From: DASZIT01 sp036268775
GTDB lineage: Bacteria; Actinomycetota; Acidimicrobiia; Acidimicrobiales; RAAP-2
Assembly: GCA_036268775.1 (NCBI GenBank)
Contig: DATATM010000024.1
Location: 1 to 64,000 of the forward strand
Length of the DNA: 64,000 nucleotides
Direction of reading: 5' to 3'
Shown one piece after another: positions 25,035 through 34,048 of the stretch (position 1 is its first letter; the number at the start of each line of letters is the position of its first letter). The translations under genes and the position numbers were made by a program. A model generated the notes under the pieces. It was given only the letters and a program-made list of their open reading frames with translations, made no database searches and was not told the origin of the DNA.

Positions 25035-26258
25035 TCAGTTGACCCGGGAGCCGTCCAGCTGGATCCGGGCGTTGGTGGGCAATTCCTCCACCGTCACCTC
25101 GGGAACCGGGAAGTTGAAGTCGGAGTACTTGCGCTCCGCCGTCTGCCGGTAGCGGGTGGTCGAGTGCACCGGGTCGGCATCGAATTGAGGGATCACCTTG
25201 GTCCCGAACACCTCGAGCATCTCGTGGACCTCGTCCTCCATCAAGGAGTCGGACGGCAGCCCGAACACCACCTGGTCGCAGCCCACCGACTGGTAGCGGG
25301 CCACCTGCTCGGCGACCTCGTCGGGCTCGCCGCACAACAACCAGCCCTCTTCGATGAGATGGTCGAGCATCGAGTCGTCGCTGATGGTGTGGGGACGCTC
25401 CGGCCAGACCGGCACCCCTTCCTGATGAGGAATGGTGTCGTGGTAATTGCAGACCAGCGAGTAGAGGTACCCGCGGCCGCGGCGGAGGGCGATCTGGCGG
25501 GCCTTCTTGCGGTCGTTCAGGCAGATGACCGCGTTGGTCATCATCACGTTGTCGTTCTTGAACTGGCCGAGCGGTTCGGTGCAGTTGGCGATGCCCTCCT
25601 TGTAGGCGTCGATCCGGCCCTTCAGGTTGTAGATGGGCTCGAAGTTGAAGGCGATGGCACCGATGCCGAGCTCGCCCGCCTGGGTGAAGGTGCCGGGGTT
25701 GCCGCAGCCCACCCAGATGGGCGGGTGGCCCTTGCCCTGGTAGGGCTTGGGCAGGACGTTGTGGGGGTAGGGCACGGTAAAGTGCTCGCCCTCGAACAGG
25801 TAGTCCTTCTGTTCCCACATCCGGGGGATCTCGCGGATGACCTCGTTCCACTCGGCTTTGGTGGAGTTCTTGTCGAGGATGTTGAAGGCGGCGATCTCGT
25901 GGCTGCCGGCACCCCGGCCGGTGCCCCACTCGAACCGGCCCTCCAGGAGGTGGTCGAGCATGGCCACCCGCTCGGCCGCCCGCACCGGGTGATTGACCCG
26001 CGGAGACAGGTTCATGATGCCGGTGCCGACATGGATGCGGTCGGTGGCGTGGGCCAGGTATCCCATCACCACCTCGGGCGACGACATGTGGCTGTACTCG
26101 GTGAGGGTGTGGTGCTCGCCGATCCAGGCGTACTTCCAGTTGTACTTGTCCGCTTCGACCACGTAGCCGATCTCGCGCATGAACATCTCATGCTCGAAGG
26201 TGGGATCGTGGGCCGCCTGGCCGGGCAGATAGCCGTTGAGAAAGACTCCGAACTCCAT
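25035..26258 (-). CDS. LLM-class flavin/F420-dependent oxidoreductase
   Basis: 407 residues from the ATG at 26258 with GAGGAG upstream. Luciferase-like monooxygenase fold: MEFGVFLNGYLPGQ, WIGEHHTLTEYSHMSSPEV, GTGIMNLSPRVNHPVRAAE, and RFEWGTGRGAGSHEIAAF, the usual cofactor and phosphate contacts. Members use FMN or F420; mycobacterial steroid clusters hold related enzymes, though the reaction is not known. It is divergent from the FadD17-like gene and shares with it a promoter region containing a KstR-like site, about 97 bp from its start codon, so co-regulation with steroid genes is likely. Confidence 0.85.
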   Translation of the reverse strand: MEFGVFLNGYLPGQAAHDPTFEHEMFMREIGYVVEADKYNWKYAWIGEHHTLTEYSHMSSPEVVMGYLAHATDRIHVGTGIMNLSPRVNHPVRAAERVAMLDHLLEGRFEWGTGRGAGSHEIAAFNILDKNSTKAEWNEVIREIPRMWEQKDYLFEGEHFTVPYPHNVLPKPYQGKGHPPIWVGCGNPGTFTQAGELGIGAIAFNFEPIYNLKGRIDAYKEGIANCTEPLGQFKNDNVMMTNAVICLNDRKKARQIALRRGRGYLYSLVCNYHDTIPHQEGVPVWPERPHTISDDSMLDHLIEEGWLLCGEPDEVAEQVARYQSVGCDQVVFGLPSDSLMEDEVHEMLEVFGTKVIPQFDADPVHSTTRYRQTAERKYSDFNFPVPEVTVEELPTNARIQLDGSRVN

Positions 26259-26354
26259 GGTGGTGGTGCTCCTCTCGTTCCCCACACGGCGCTCTCGGGG
26301 ATGGGAATCCTCGCTCCGGACGCATTGGCAACGTAACACGGGCCCCGACTAAAT

Positions 26355-26368
26355 TGCAACGTGTTCCA
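26355..26368. promoter_or_regulatory. KstR-like operator between LLM oxidoreductase and FadD17-like genes
   Basis: TGCAACGTGTTCCA is an exact match to the known TNNAACNNGTTNNA consensus of the mycobacterial cholesterol repressor KstR. It lies 63 bp before the fadD17-like start and 97 bp before the divergent LLM start, well placed to control both. Confidence 0.72.
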
Positions 26369-26431
26369 GTTTTGGTGCCTGACCGGGGTCCCCTCCAAGC
26401 CTATGGTGGCCCCCGAGAACAAAGGGGGACG

Positions 26432-28099
26432 GTGCCGACCATCGACGAGCTGATCCGGGAACGGGCCGGCGACCACCACGCCGGGCTGCTGTTCGGCGAC
26501 CGGAGTTGGACCTACGCCGAGGTGGTGTCCGCCCAGGCGGCCCGGGCCGCGATCCTCAGCCAACTCCAGGCCCCCGGACCCTTCCATGTCGCCCTCCTGC
26601 TCGACAACGTGCCCGAGTACGTCTTCTGGATGGGGGCCGCCGCCCTGGCCGGGGCGGTCGTGATCGGCGGCAACCCCACCCACCGGGGCGACGAGTTGGC
26701 CCGCGACCTCTCCCACACCCAGTGCCAGCTACTGGTGACCGACGCCAACTATGCCGGGTTGGTCGACGGTTACGACCTCGGGCCCTCCCTCCCACCGGAG
26801 CGGATCCTGGTCATCGACGCCCCGGAGGGGGACATCGACCCGGGTTCCTCCACCCCCTACGGCGCCCGGTTAGCGGCGGCAAAGGGATCACCCCTCCCCG
26901 ACCCGGCCGACGCCGGGGTGGAGGAGGGCTCGCTCGGTCTGTTGCTGTTCACCTCCGGCACCTCCGGCGCCCCCAAGGCCTGCCTCTGCAGCCAGGGTCG
27001 GCTGGCCCGCATCGGCACCATCGTGGCCCAGATGTTCGAGCTGACCGCCGACGACGTCTGTTACATCCCGATGCCGCTGTTCCACTCCAACGCGCTGATG
27101 GCCGGCTGGGCCCCGGCGTTGGCGGCCGGGGCCACCGTCGCCCTCCGGGAACGCTTCTCGGCTTCGGAGTTCCTCCCCGATGTGCGCCGGTTCGGCGCCA
27201 CCTACTTCAACTACGTGGGCAAGCCGCTGTCCTACGTGCTGGCCACCCCGGAGCGTCCCGACGATGCCGACAACCCGTTGCGGCGGGCGTTCGGGAACGA
27301 GGCGGCGGAGGCCGACATCGCCCGGTTCGCCGAACGGTTCGGCTGCAGGGTCCAGGACGCCTACGGCTCCACCGAGGGCGGCGCCTCGGTGTCCCGCACC
27401 CCCGACACCCCGCGGGGGGCACTGGGCCGGGCGCTGGAGGGCACCCTGGTCCTCGACTCGGAGACCGGCGAGGAGTGTCCCCGGGCCCGGCTCGACCAGC
27501 ACGGACGGCTGCTCAATCCCGAGGAGGCCATCGGCGAGCTGGTGTCCAAGACCGGTGGCACCGGCTTCGAGGGCTACTGGCACAACGACGAGGCCAACGC
27601 CGCCCGGTTGCGCAACGGGTGGTACTGGACCGGCGACCTCGCCTACCGGGACACCGACGACTTCTTCTACTTCGCCGGCCGGGACTACGACTGGCTGCGG
27701 GTGGACGGGGAGAACTTCGCCGCCGCCCCGGTGGAGGCCATCCTGGTCCGGCACCCCGACGTCGTTCTCGCCTCGGTCTACGCGGTGCCGGACGTGGCGG
27801 TGGGAGACCAGGTGATGGCGGCGGTGCTGCTCCGGCCCGGCGTCGAGTTCGACCCGGAGGGTTTCCGCCACTTCCTGTCGGCCCAGACCGACCTCGGGAC
27901 CAAGGCGGCGCCCAAATTCATCCGGGTCGCCTCCGACCTACCGGTCACCTCCACCAGCAAGGTGCTGAAGCGGGTGCTCCGGAGCGAGGGGTGGCGTTGC
28001 CCCGACCCCGTATGGTGGCGACCCACCAAGGCCTTGACCTACCAGGTGCTGTCCGCCGTCGAGGCCGACGACCTGGACCAGGCGGTGGCCAGCCGGTGA
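26432..28099 (+). CDS. Steroid side-chain acyl-CoA synthetase, FadD17-like
   Basis: 555-residue adenylate-forming CoA ligase; GTG start chosen because AAGGGGGAC precedes it. Motifs: LLFTSGTSGAPKACLCS (P-loop), CYIPMPLFHSNALMAGWAPALA, ATYFNYVGKPLSYVLATPE, DAYGSTEGGASVSRTPDTPRGALG, and WYWTGDLAYRDTDDFFYFAGR; catalytic lysine near STSKVLKRVL. The HSNA and YVGKPLSYVLATPE-PDDADNPLR stretches closely match mycobacterial FadD17, a ligase for steroid side-chain acids. Likely activates a shortened side chain after earlier beta-oxidation rounds. Divergent from the LLM gene. Confidence 0.88.
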   Translation: MPTIDELIRERAGDHHAGLLFGDRSWTYAEVVSAQAARAAILSQLQAPGPFHVALLLDNVPEYVFWMGAAALAGAVVIGGNPTHRGDELARDLSHTQCQLLVTDANYAGLVDGYDLGPSLPPERILVIDAPEGDIDPGSSTPYGARLAAAKGSPLPDPADAGVEEGSLGLLLFTSGTSGAPKACLCSQGRLARIGTIVAQMFELTADDVCYIPMPLFHSNALMAGWAPALAAGATVALRERFSASEFLPDVRRFGATYFNYVGKPLSYVLATPERPDDADNPLRRAFGNEAAEADIARFAERFGCRVQDAYGSTEGGASVSRTPDTPRGALGRALEGTLVLDSETGEECPRARLDQHGRLLNPEEAIGELVSKTGGTGFEGYWHNDEANAARLRNGWYWTGDLAYRDTDDFFYFAGRDYDWLRVDGENFAAAPVEAILVRHPDVVLASVYAVPDVAVGDQVMAAVLLRPGVEFDPEGFRHFLSAQTDLGTKAAPKFIRVASDLPVTSTSKVLKRVLRSEGWRCPDPVWWRPTKALTYQVLSAVEADDLDQAVASR

Positions 28100-28156
28100 G
28101 GTGACGGCCGGCGGGCGGACGTCCGTCTGCCGAGGGACCAAGACATGGAGGTGAGC

Positions 28157-28669
28157 GTGCCGAAGTTGAGTGCCGGACTCCTCCCTTATCGGGTGTCGGG
28201 CGATGGCATCCTCGAGGTGTTCGTGGTCCACCCCGGGGGCCCGTTCTGGGCCCGCAAGGATCTCCACGCCTGGTCGGTGGCGAAGGGCGAGTACGAGGAA
28301 CAAGACGATCCCGCCCTCGAGGCGGAGCGGGAGTTTGCCGAGGAGGTGGGCGTCCCGGCTCCCCCCGGTACTCGCCTGGATCTCGGCCAGATCAAGCAAC
28401 CCGGCGGCAAGCTGGTTAGAGCCTGGGCGGTCGAGGCGCCTGACTTCGAGGTCGACGAGGTGGTGAGCAACTGCTTCGAGACGGAGTGGCCCCCGAAGTC
28501 GGGCCGCCGCCAGTCGTTTCCGGAGGTGGACCGGGCCGAGTGGATGTCGGCGGCCGTCGCCCGGGAGAAGCTGACGAAGGGTCAGGTGCCCTTCATCGAC
28601 CGGCTGATCGAGGTGCTGCGGGAGGCCGGCACCGAGGTCCGAGAAACCGCCAAACCCCCACCCAACTGA
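28157..28669 (+). CDS. NUDIX hydrolase
   Basis: 170 residues. The GTG at 28157 is preferred over the in-frame ATG at 28145 because GGAGG ends five bases before it and lies inside the longer version. A Nudix box is present, GEYEEQDDPALEAEREFAEEVGV, with the metal-binding REFAEE core; the first Glu of the consensus is Asp here. N-terminal AGLLPYRVSGDGILEVFVVHPGGPFW fits the family of predicted NTP or DNA-mismatch-related Nudix proteins. Substrate unknown. It follows the FadD17-like gene by 57 bp. Confidence 0.85.
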   Translation: MPKLSAGLLPYRVSGDGILEVFVVHPGGPFWARKDLHAWSVAKGEYEEQDDPALEAEREFAEEVGVPAPPGTRLDLGQIKQPGGKLVRAWAVEAPDFEVDEVVSNCFETEWPPKSGRRQSFPEVDRAEWMSAAVAREKLTKGQVPFIDRLIEVLREAGTEVRETAKPPPN

Positions 28670-28878
28670 CCGGCGCCGGGTCGGCCACCGTGGACAGGGG
28701 AAGACCCCTTCCTCGTCGACCCGGACCGTAGTTTCCACCCTTGTCCTAACGGCCCGGTCAGTGCCACCATGGGCCTAGGTCACACCGGGCCGGTAGCCGT
28801 CGCCATCCCCACCGTGGTCTGGCGAGTTCATCGGCCCCGGCCCGTGACCGTTGGTGCTGGAGAGATCCCAGGGAGGTC

Positions 28879-29754
28879 ATGATGACGGAAAAGACACCGA
28901 AGCTGGCGGTGCTGGGACTGGGCACGATGGGCCGGGCCATGGCCGCATCGGCCATCCGCAACGGCATCCCCACCGTGGTCTGGAATCGCGAGCCCGAGGC
29001 GACCAGCGGCCTGGCCGATCAAGGGGCGGAGGTCGCCGATTCGGCGGCGGCGGCGGTCAAGGCCGCGGACATGGTCATCACCATGGTCACCGACGCCAAG
29101 GCGGTGACCTCGATTGCCGTCGATGACGGAATGCTGGAGGCGCTCCCCTCCGGCGCGGTGTGGGCCCAGATGAGCACCATCGGGGTCGATGGCACCGAGA
29201 CCATCAATGCGATCGTCGAGAAGCAGCGCCCCGATGTCCTGTTCCTGGACGCACCGGTGTCGGGAAGCAAGGTTCCCGCCGAACAGGGAAAGCTCCTCAT
29301 CTTCGCCTCCGGCTCCGAGCAGGCGCGGCCCACCGCCGACCCGGTGTTCGACGCCATCGGGCAACGCACCGTGTGGCTCGGTCCGGTCGGCACCGGCTCG
29401 CGGATGAAACTGGTCAACAACACCCTGCTGGCCTTCGCCGCCGAAGGGGTGGCCAACGCTCTCGCCCTGGCCCACCAGCTGGGTGTCGAGGTCGCCAGCG
29501 TACGGGACGCTTTCGAGGGCGGCCCGCTGGTGTCGCCGTGGATGGCCGGCAAACTCGCCCGCATCCAGGACGACAACTATTCGCCGGAGTTCCCACTGGT
29601 GCTGGCGCTGAAGGATGTCCACCTCGCCCTCGAGCAAGCCGGTCCGGAACGGCTTTCCGTTCTGGCGTCGCTGGCTCACGAATGGGAACAGATCGTCCAG
29701 CAGAACCTCGGCGACCAGGACGTCACGGTGGTGACTCGCTGGCTCGAGAAGTAA
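28879..29754 (+). CDS. 3-hydroxyisobutyrate-dehydrogenase-family oxidoreductase
   Basis: 291 residues, GGGAGG just upstream of ATG. Rossmann motif LGLGTMGRAMAASAIRNG, substrate motif FLDAPVSGSKVPAEQGKL, and catalytic lysine in GTGSRMKLVNNTLL: the beta-hydroxyacid dehydrogenase family. Members oxidise 3-hydroxyisobutyrate, tartronate semialdehyde or related acids, and also reduce succinic semialdehyde. A function with MmsA (7469) in valine breakdown is possible but the genes are 20 kb apart. Confidence 0.85.
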   Translation: MMTEKTPKLAVLGLGTMGRAMAASAIRNGIPTVVWNREPEATSGLADQGAEVADSAAAAVKAADMVITMVTDAKAVTSIAVDDGMLEALPSGAVWAQMSTIGVDGTETINAIVEKQRPDVLFLDAPVSGSKVPAEQGKLLIFASGSEQARPTADPVFDAIGQRTVWLGPVGTGSRMKLVNNTLLAFAAEGVANALALAHQLGVEVASVRDAFEGGPLVSPWMAGKLARIQDDNYSPEFPLVLALKDVHLALEQAGPERLSVLASLAHEWEQIVQQNLGDQDVTVVTRWLEK

Positions 29755-29773
29755 GGGTCGCCCCGGTCAACCC

Positions 29774-30655
29774 TCAGATGCGTTCGAGTTCGGCCCCGTC
29801 GAAGAGCGGGACCATCTCCAAGGCGGCGGCGTCGGCTTCCATATCCTTGTCACTCGGCGCCACATGGTCGCCCTGGGCGGCGGCGATGATGGCCTCCAAC
29901 CTGGTGGCGTCACTCGACGTGTTGAGGAACAGCTGCGGGTTGGCCAGAACATAGGCCACCCCTCGGGCCAGGGCTTCACCCTCGGGGAGCGGCTCGTACC
30001 AGGCGAAGTGGGGCTGGGTGGAGTCCGGGCTCCAGCGGCGGCGGGCGATCGACTTGATGGTCTGGACCGCCACCTGACGCTGGGCGCACAACTCAAGCAG
30101 CCTCTCCATTGACGCCCGGTAGTCCGGTTTGCCGAGCATCAAGAAGTTGTAGGGCAACAGCACGGAATCGAAGTCGAATCGATCGAGGCTGCGCAGGTGC
30201 ATGTCGGCAATGCGCACCCCGTGGCCAGTCACCCCGATGAAGCGCACCAACCCCTCGTCCCGCGCCCGGGCCAGCCCTTCGACGGCGCCGCCGGGGGCGT
30301 GGGCGGTCTCCCACTCGTCCGGCTCCACCAGGTTGTGGAGCTGGATGAGGTCGACCTGGTCGACCCCCAACCGGGTGAGCGACAGTTCCAGCCCGCGACG
30401 GGCACCGTCCGCGGTGCGCTCGTCGGTCTTGGTGGCCAAGAAGAACTCCGGGCGGTGGTCGGCCAGGAACGGGGCCAATCGGAGCTCGGAGTCACCGTAG
30501 GAAGCGGCGGTGTCGATGTGGTTGAGCCCGCCGGCTAGCACCGTGGCCAGCACCTGGTCGGCCCGGTCCTGGCGCATGGCGGAGAGGGCGGCGGCACCGA
30601 AGATCACCCGGGTGCTCCGGTGCCCGGTGCGGCCGAAAGGGAGGGAATCGATCAT
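29774..30655 (-). CDS. Aldo/keto reductase
   Basis: 293 residues from the ATG at 30655. AKR TIM barrel with the tetrad visible: D and Y in HIDTAASYGDSE, K in FLATKTDERT, H in LIQLHNLV. It reduces carbonyl compounds with NADPH, substrate unknown. The usual C-terminal NADPH-phosphate loop is short, with LNTSSDATRLEAIIAA instead. It converges with the 3-hydroxyisobutyrate dehydrogenase-like gene (20 bp apart) and precedes no obvious operon partner except the ParB-like small gene upstream. Confidence 0.87.
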   Translation of the reverse strand: MIDSLPFGRTGHRSTRVIFGAAALSAMRQDRADQVLATVLAGGLNHIDTAASYGDSELRLAPFLADHRPEFFLATKTDERTADGARRGLELSLTRLGVDQVDLIQLHNLVEPDEWETAHAPGGAVEGLARARDEGLVRFIGVTGHGVRIADMHLRSLDRFDFDSVLLPYNFLMLGKPDYRASMERLLELCAQRQVAVQTIKSIARRRWSPDSTQPHFAWYEPLPEGEALARGVAYVLANPQLFLNTSSDATRLEAIIAAAQGDHVAPSDKDMEADAAALEMVPLFDGAELERI

Positions 30656-30705
30656 GAAATCGACGGTAGCAGCGTCGGCGCCAAGATTCAGGCCCGGGAC
30701 CGGGG

Positions 30706-31083
30706 TCAGCCCTTCGGGTCGCGGGGGACAATCCGACAGGGCACCGGGGACTTCTCGTCGAGGTGGTAGCTGGTGCAAACCCGGTGATAGCCGTCGGCGA
30801 CCCACAACGGGACGCCCCGGACCAGCAGCACCGGCGCCAGCTTCTCCCCGGCCTTGATCTTCTTCAGATCCGCCACCACCTCGGAGTCGTCCGGGCCCAG
30901 GAGGGCGAGGCCGGCGGCCCGCAAGATGTCCTTGGCGGCGAAGTGCTGCAGGGTCTCTTGCTTGCGCAGCGCCTTGCTCAGCTTGCCCGCCGCCGTCGTC
31001 CCCACCAACAGCGAGAGATACGACTTCGCCCCGGCGATATCCTCGTCCTCGGGCTCGTCCTTCCAGTGCTCGACTTCCACCAT
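30706..31083 (-). CDS. Conserved hypothetical, ParB/sulfiredoxin-like C-terminus
   Basis: 125 residues. The end reads APVLLVRGVPLWVADGYHRVCTSYHLDEKSPVPCRIV, which looks like the ParB/Srx nucleotide-binding fold core (an 'advGyHRv' motif), while the N-terminal part is helical. There is no helix-turn-helix, so it is not a chromosome partitioning ParB. Small proteins of this type are common in actinobacteria but I know no assigned function. It is followed on the same strand by the aldo/keto reductase. Confidence 0.7.
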   Translation of the reverse strand: MVEVEHWKDEPEDEDIAGAKSYLSLLVGTTAAGKLSKALRKQETLQHFAAKDILRAAGLALLGPDDSEVVADLKKIKAGEKLAPVLLVRGVPLWVADGYHRVCTSYHLDEKSPVPCRIVPRDPKG

Positions 31084-31248
31084 CTCGACGCCCCTCTCAT
31101 CAGCCCGCGCCCCGGACCCGGCGTGACATCCGCAGGCTAGCCCTGCCGGCTATCCCGGCTCGGGCCAGGAAGGGTGGTTGACGGCCAGGAATGCCGGCCC
31201 GGCGTCCCAAAATCCGGCGATGGTCGCGACTAGGTTTCGAGAAGCCAG

Positions 31249-32055
31249 ATGCAGACACCTCCGTCTCCCCCCGAGCCACTCCCTCTCGTCTACCGGGAAC
31301 CGGTAGGGCTCCAGACAGCTTGGACCCGAGACTTCCGGGATCCCACCTACGAGTGGCGCCGGATCTTCTCGGAGATGCTGGGGACGTTCTTCTTGGTGCT
31401 GGTGGCGGCGGGGGCCCCGGTGGTCGATGCCCAGAGTCACGGCCAGGTCCCCCTCGACGCCCAGGTGGTGGTGCCCGGCCTCATGGTGATGGCCGTCATC
31501 TACTTCATGGGCACCATCAGCGGCGCCCACCTCAATCCGGCCGTCACCCTTTCCTTCGCCTTCCGCGGCAACTTTCCCTGGACCCGGGTGCCCCTGTACA
31601 TCGCCGGCCAGCTGGTCGGCGCGGTGCTGGCGGCCGCCTTCCTCCGGGGCATCTTCGGCAACATCGGGAATCTGGGGGCCACCACCCCCGGCGCCGACTT
31701 CAGCGGCTGGAAGACCGCGCTCATCGAGGTGGTCCTCACCACCGGGCTGGTGAGCGTCATCCTCGGCACCGCTTCCGGCGCCCGCAACATCGGGGCCAAC
31801 GCCGCGCTGGCCATCGGTGGCTACATCGTTCTGGCCGGACTCTGGGCGGCACCGATCACCGGGTCCTCGATGAACCCCGCCCGCTCCTTCGGGCCGGCGC
31901 TGATCGGAGGGCACTGGACCGCCTTCTGGGCCTATGTGGTCGGCCCGGTGGTGGGGGGTGGGGTGGCGGTCGGCTTCGCCTGGATCCTCCGCGGGCCGCC
32001 GAGCAAGCAGGCGGATGAGGCCGCCCAGGGATCTCCGGCCAAGCAGGGCTCGTAA
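31249..32055 (+). CDS. MIP-family aquaporin/glycerol channel
   Basis: 268 residues with six hydrophobic segments and both signature half-helices: HLNPAVT and SMNPARSFGP. The N-terminal about 45 residues and the Lys/Gln-rich tail after ILRGPPSK are cytoplasmic. Belongs to bacterial aquaporins/aquaglyceroporins; the second NPA followed by R and the GWK loop leave water versus glycerol specificity open. Flanked by unrelated genes. Confidence 0.92.
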   Translation: MQTPPSPPEPLPLVYREPVGLQTAWTRDFRDPTYEWRRIFSEMLGTFFLVLVAAGAPVVDAQSHGQVPLDAQVVVPGLMVMAVIYFMGTISGAHLNPAVTLSFAFRGNFPWTRVPLYIAGQLVGAVLAAAFLRGIFGNIGNLGATTPGADFSGWKTALIEVVLTTGLVSVILGTASGARNIGANAALAIGGYIVLAGLWAAPITGSSMNPARSFGPALIGGHWTAFWAYVVGPVVGGGVAVGFAWILRGPPSKQADEAAQGSPAKQGS

Positions 32056-32103
32056 CCGCTTGGGTTGGTAACCGGGGCTCCCGGCAATCGTCCGCCGACT
32101 GAA

Positions 32104-32880
32104 TCAGCGCGGCTGGCAACTTGGGCACCACAACGCGGTTCGGCCACTCGCCCGCCCACGATGGAGTGGTGTGCCGCAACGAGGGCAGGCGGGATCTGGA
32201 ACAGTGCGGACGCTGCTGAGCCAGCTGCGCAGGCGTGGAATGCGACCATGCCGAACGGCCGTCCGCAAGACCCGCCGCATCGTCAAGTACAACCGACGGA
32301 TATCTGCATCGTCCAGGTTGGCGATCGCGCCGATCGGACTCAACCGGGCCTGCCAACAGATCTCGTCGCTCAGCATATTGCCCAGACCGGCGAGGACACT
32401 TTGGTCCATCAGTGCAGACTTGAGGATCCCGCGCTTGCCCTGCAGGATGTTCGCGAAGGACTCCCACTCGATCGAGAGGGCGTCCGGTCCCTGCGAGCCG
32501 ATAACAACGGGGACCCCAACGTCGTCCACAATCCATAAGCCGCGCAGTTTGCGGAGGTCGGCATAGCGAAATTCACCTTGATCCAAGGTCAGTGTGAGTC
32601 GCTCGTGCGCCTCCCTCGCTTGGCTCGAGGATGTGAAGTAGGGATGACCAGTCATGCCACTGTGGATGAGCAGGACGGGTCCATCGGTGGGCAAGATCAG
32701 CCATTTCCCGACCCGCCCGGGCTCACCAAACCGATGGCCTACTAGCCGCCGAACGGCGGATTGCGGTGTTGCGTTGCGCAGGATGCCTCCGTCAGTCACC
32801 GTCACGTGCTTAATGCGCTGGCCGGGGAGTTCTTTGGCCAGCGCCCGCCGCCAACCTTCGACGTCCGGTAGCTCAGGCAT
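32104..32880 (-). CDS. Formamidopyrimidine/endonuclease VIII-type DNA glycosylase
   Basis: 258 residues from the ATG at 32880: the enzyme needs the N-terminal PEL motif (MPELPDVEG) because Pro2, after Met removal, is the catalytic nucleophile, so the longer frame is wrong. Helix-two-turn-helix region GLGNMLSDEICWQARLSP. C-terminal zinc finger CPRC ... CPSCQPR. Removes oxidised bases and cleaves DNA. I cannot decide between Fpg (MutM) and Nei on what I see. Confidence 0.9.
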   Translation of the reverse strand: MPELPDVEGWRRALAKELPGQRIKHVTVTDGGILRNATPQSAVRRLVGHRFGEPGRVGKWLILPTDGPVLLIHSGMTGHPYFTSSSQAREAHERLTLTLDQGEFRYADLRKLRGLWIVDDVGVPVVIGSQGPDALSIEWESFANILQGKRGILKSALMDQSVLAGLGNMLSDEICWQARLSPIGAIANLDDADIRRLYLTMRRVLRTAVRHGRIPRLRSWLSSVRTVPDPACPRCGTPLHRGRASGRTALWCPSCQPR

Positions 32881-33045
32881 ACTCACTGGCCCCCGGCGAC
32901 CCGGGTGCCCGATCGCATCGGTGGGAATTCATATCGAATCCGAACCCTTCCCGTTCCACCGCTCGCGCAAACCCTCTGGGTGCGGCGTCGGTCCGCCGTC
33001 CCACCCCCATGGTTACCGCCATGGTCCCAGTGACTGCCGGGACAC

Positions 33046-33570
33046 CTACTCCGGTCGGAGGCGCTCCTCTAACAGGTCGAGCAGCGATCGCCAGGATCGG
33101 CGATCGGCCACCGCGTCGAACGCGAACCCAGGCATCCCTAACGCGTCGATCCGGGGGTTGGTGAAGCTGTGACCGACCCCGCCGTAGACATCCAGGCGCC
33201 AATCGGCCACCTTTGACACCTTCATGTCGATCTCGAAGGCCACGCGGTTGTCGATCGGAACCACCGGATCATCGGCGCCGCAACACATGAGCACGCTGGC
33301 CCGGACCTTGGTTGACTCGCCGGATTGCGGGGCTCGAAGCCCGGGGTGGAACCCGACCACTGCCTTCAGATCGACGCCGTCTCTCGCCAGTTCGAGCGCC
33401 ATGGCCCCGCCGAAGCAGTAGCCGATGGCGGCCAACCGCTCGGAGTCGACCTCTTCCTGGGCCAACAGGATCTCCAGGCCGGCGCGCCCGAGGCGGCGGG
33501 TGAAGTCGAGGTCGCCTATCAGCGGCTCGAGGCGGGCCATCGCCTCACCGGCGGGGAGGGGCTTCCCGTC
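33046..33570 (-). pseudogene. Dienelactone-hydrolase fragment missing its N-terminus
   Basis: The frame contains a good C-terminal two-thirds of a dienelactone hydrolase: GYCFGGAMALELARDG with the catalytic Cys, ASVLMCCGADDPVVPIDNR with the Asp, YGGVGHSFTNPRIDALGMPG with the His. Family proteins have about 70-80 further residues at the N-terminus (first strands and the oxyanion part), ending near DGKPLPAGEAMARLEPL. Here the sequence before that point is unrelated and runs into the divergent monooxygenase gene. An ATG at 33540 or further upstream could still give a product, but a working hydrolase is doubtful. Confidence 0.6.
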
Positions 33571-33667
33571 GGGATGGCGAAACTTCGAAACGGGGAGTGA
33601 ACCAGGAGTGATGGGAGCCCGGTCAGGGTAAGCGTCAACGGAAGGATCAATAAAGGAGGCGCGCAGT

Positions 33668-33973
33668 ATGGCCGTGTACTCGATTTGGGAATCACATTTC
33701 CAGCCGGAGGTTGCAAAAGAAGGGCGAGAGGTCACCAAGGAGATATGGGTCGACATGGTTGGGTACGACGGCTACCTCAGCCACCAACTTCTGCAGGACC
33801 TCGATGATCCTGGACATCTTTTCGTCATCAGTCGCTGGGAGAGCCGGGAGCGGGCCGACGACGTGCTCCGTGACTACGCCGACAGTTCCAACGCCACCAC
33901 CGCGAATCGGCTGGTCAGCCAGCCCCGGCGACGGGTCGTTGCCCGACAACTCGAGGCGGTGGATAGCCCTTGA
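33668..33973 (+). CDS. Antibiotic-biosynthesis-monooxygenase-like (dimeric alpha-beta barrel) protein
   Basis: 101 residues, AAAGGAGG eight bases before the ATG. Pattern MAVYSIWESHFQPEVAKEG, MVGYDGYLSHQLLQDLDDPGHLFVISRWESRERADD fits the ABM/ferredoxin-like dimeric fold of small monooxygenases and heme-handling proteins. No metal or heme ligand can be assigned. Its start lies about 100 bp from the retained part of the broken dienelactone hydrolase, divergent from it. Confidence 0.82.
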   Translation: MAVYSIWESHFQPEVAKEGREVTKEIWVDMVGYDGYLSHQLLQDLDDPGHLFVISRWESRERADDVLRDYADSSNATTANRLVSQPRRRVVARQLEAVDSP

Positions 33974-34048
33974 TCTTCCCGGCCGGGGATCTGCCATGAT
34001 GCCTGAAGCAAAGGCAACGGCACCCGCCGCTCGATGCCAAGGGGGTTC

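Noticed and set aside
32056..33045. Long plus-strand frames opposite the DNA glycosylase
   Set aside because: Antisense to a protein with PEL start and zinc finger; no domains of their own.
33571..33756. Start of the dienelactone hydrolase frame at 33756
   Set aside because: The first about 60 residues do not look like the family and overlap the divergent ABM gene.
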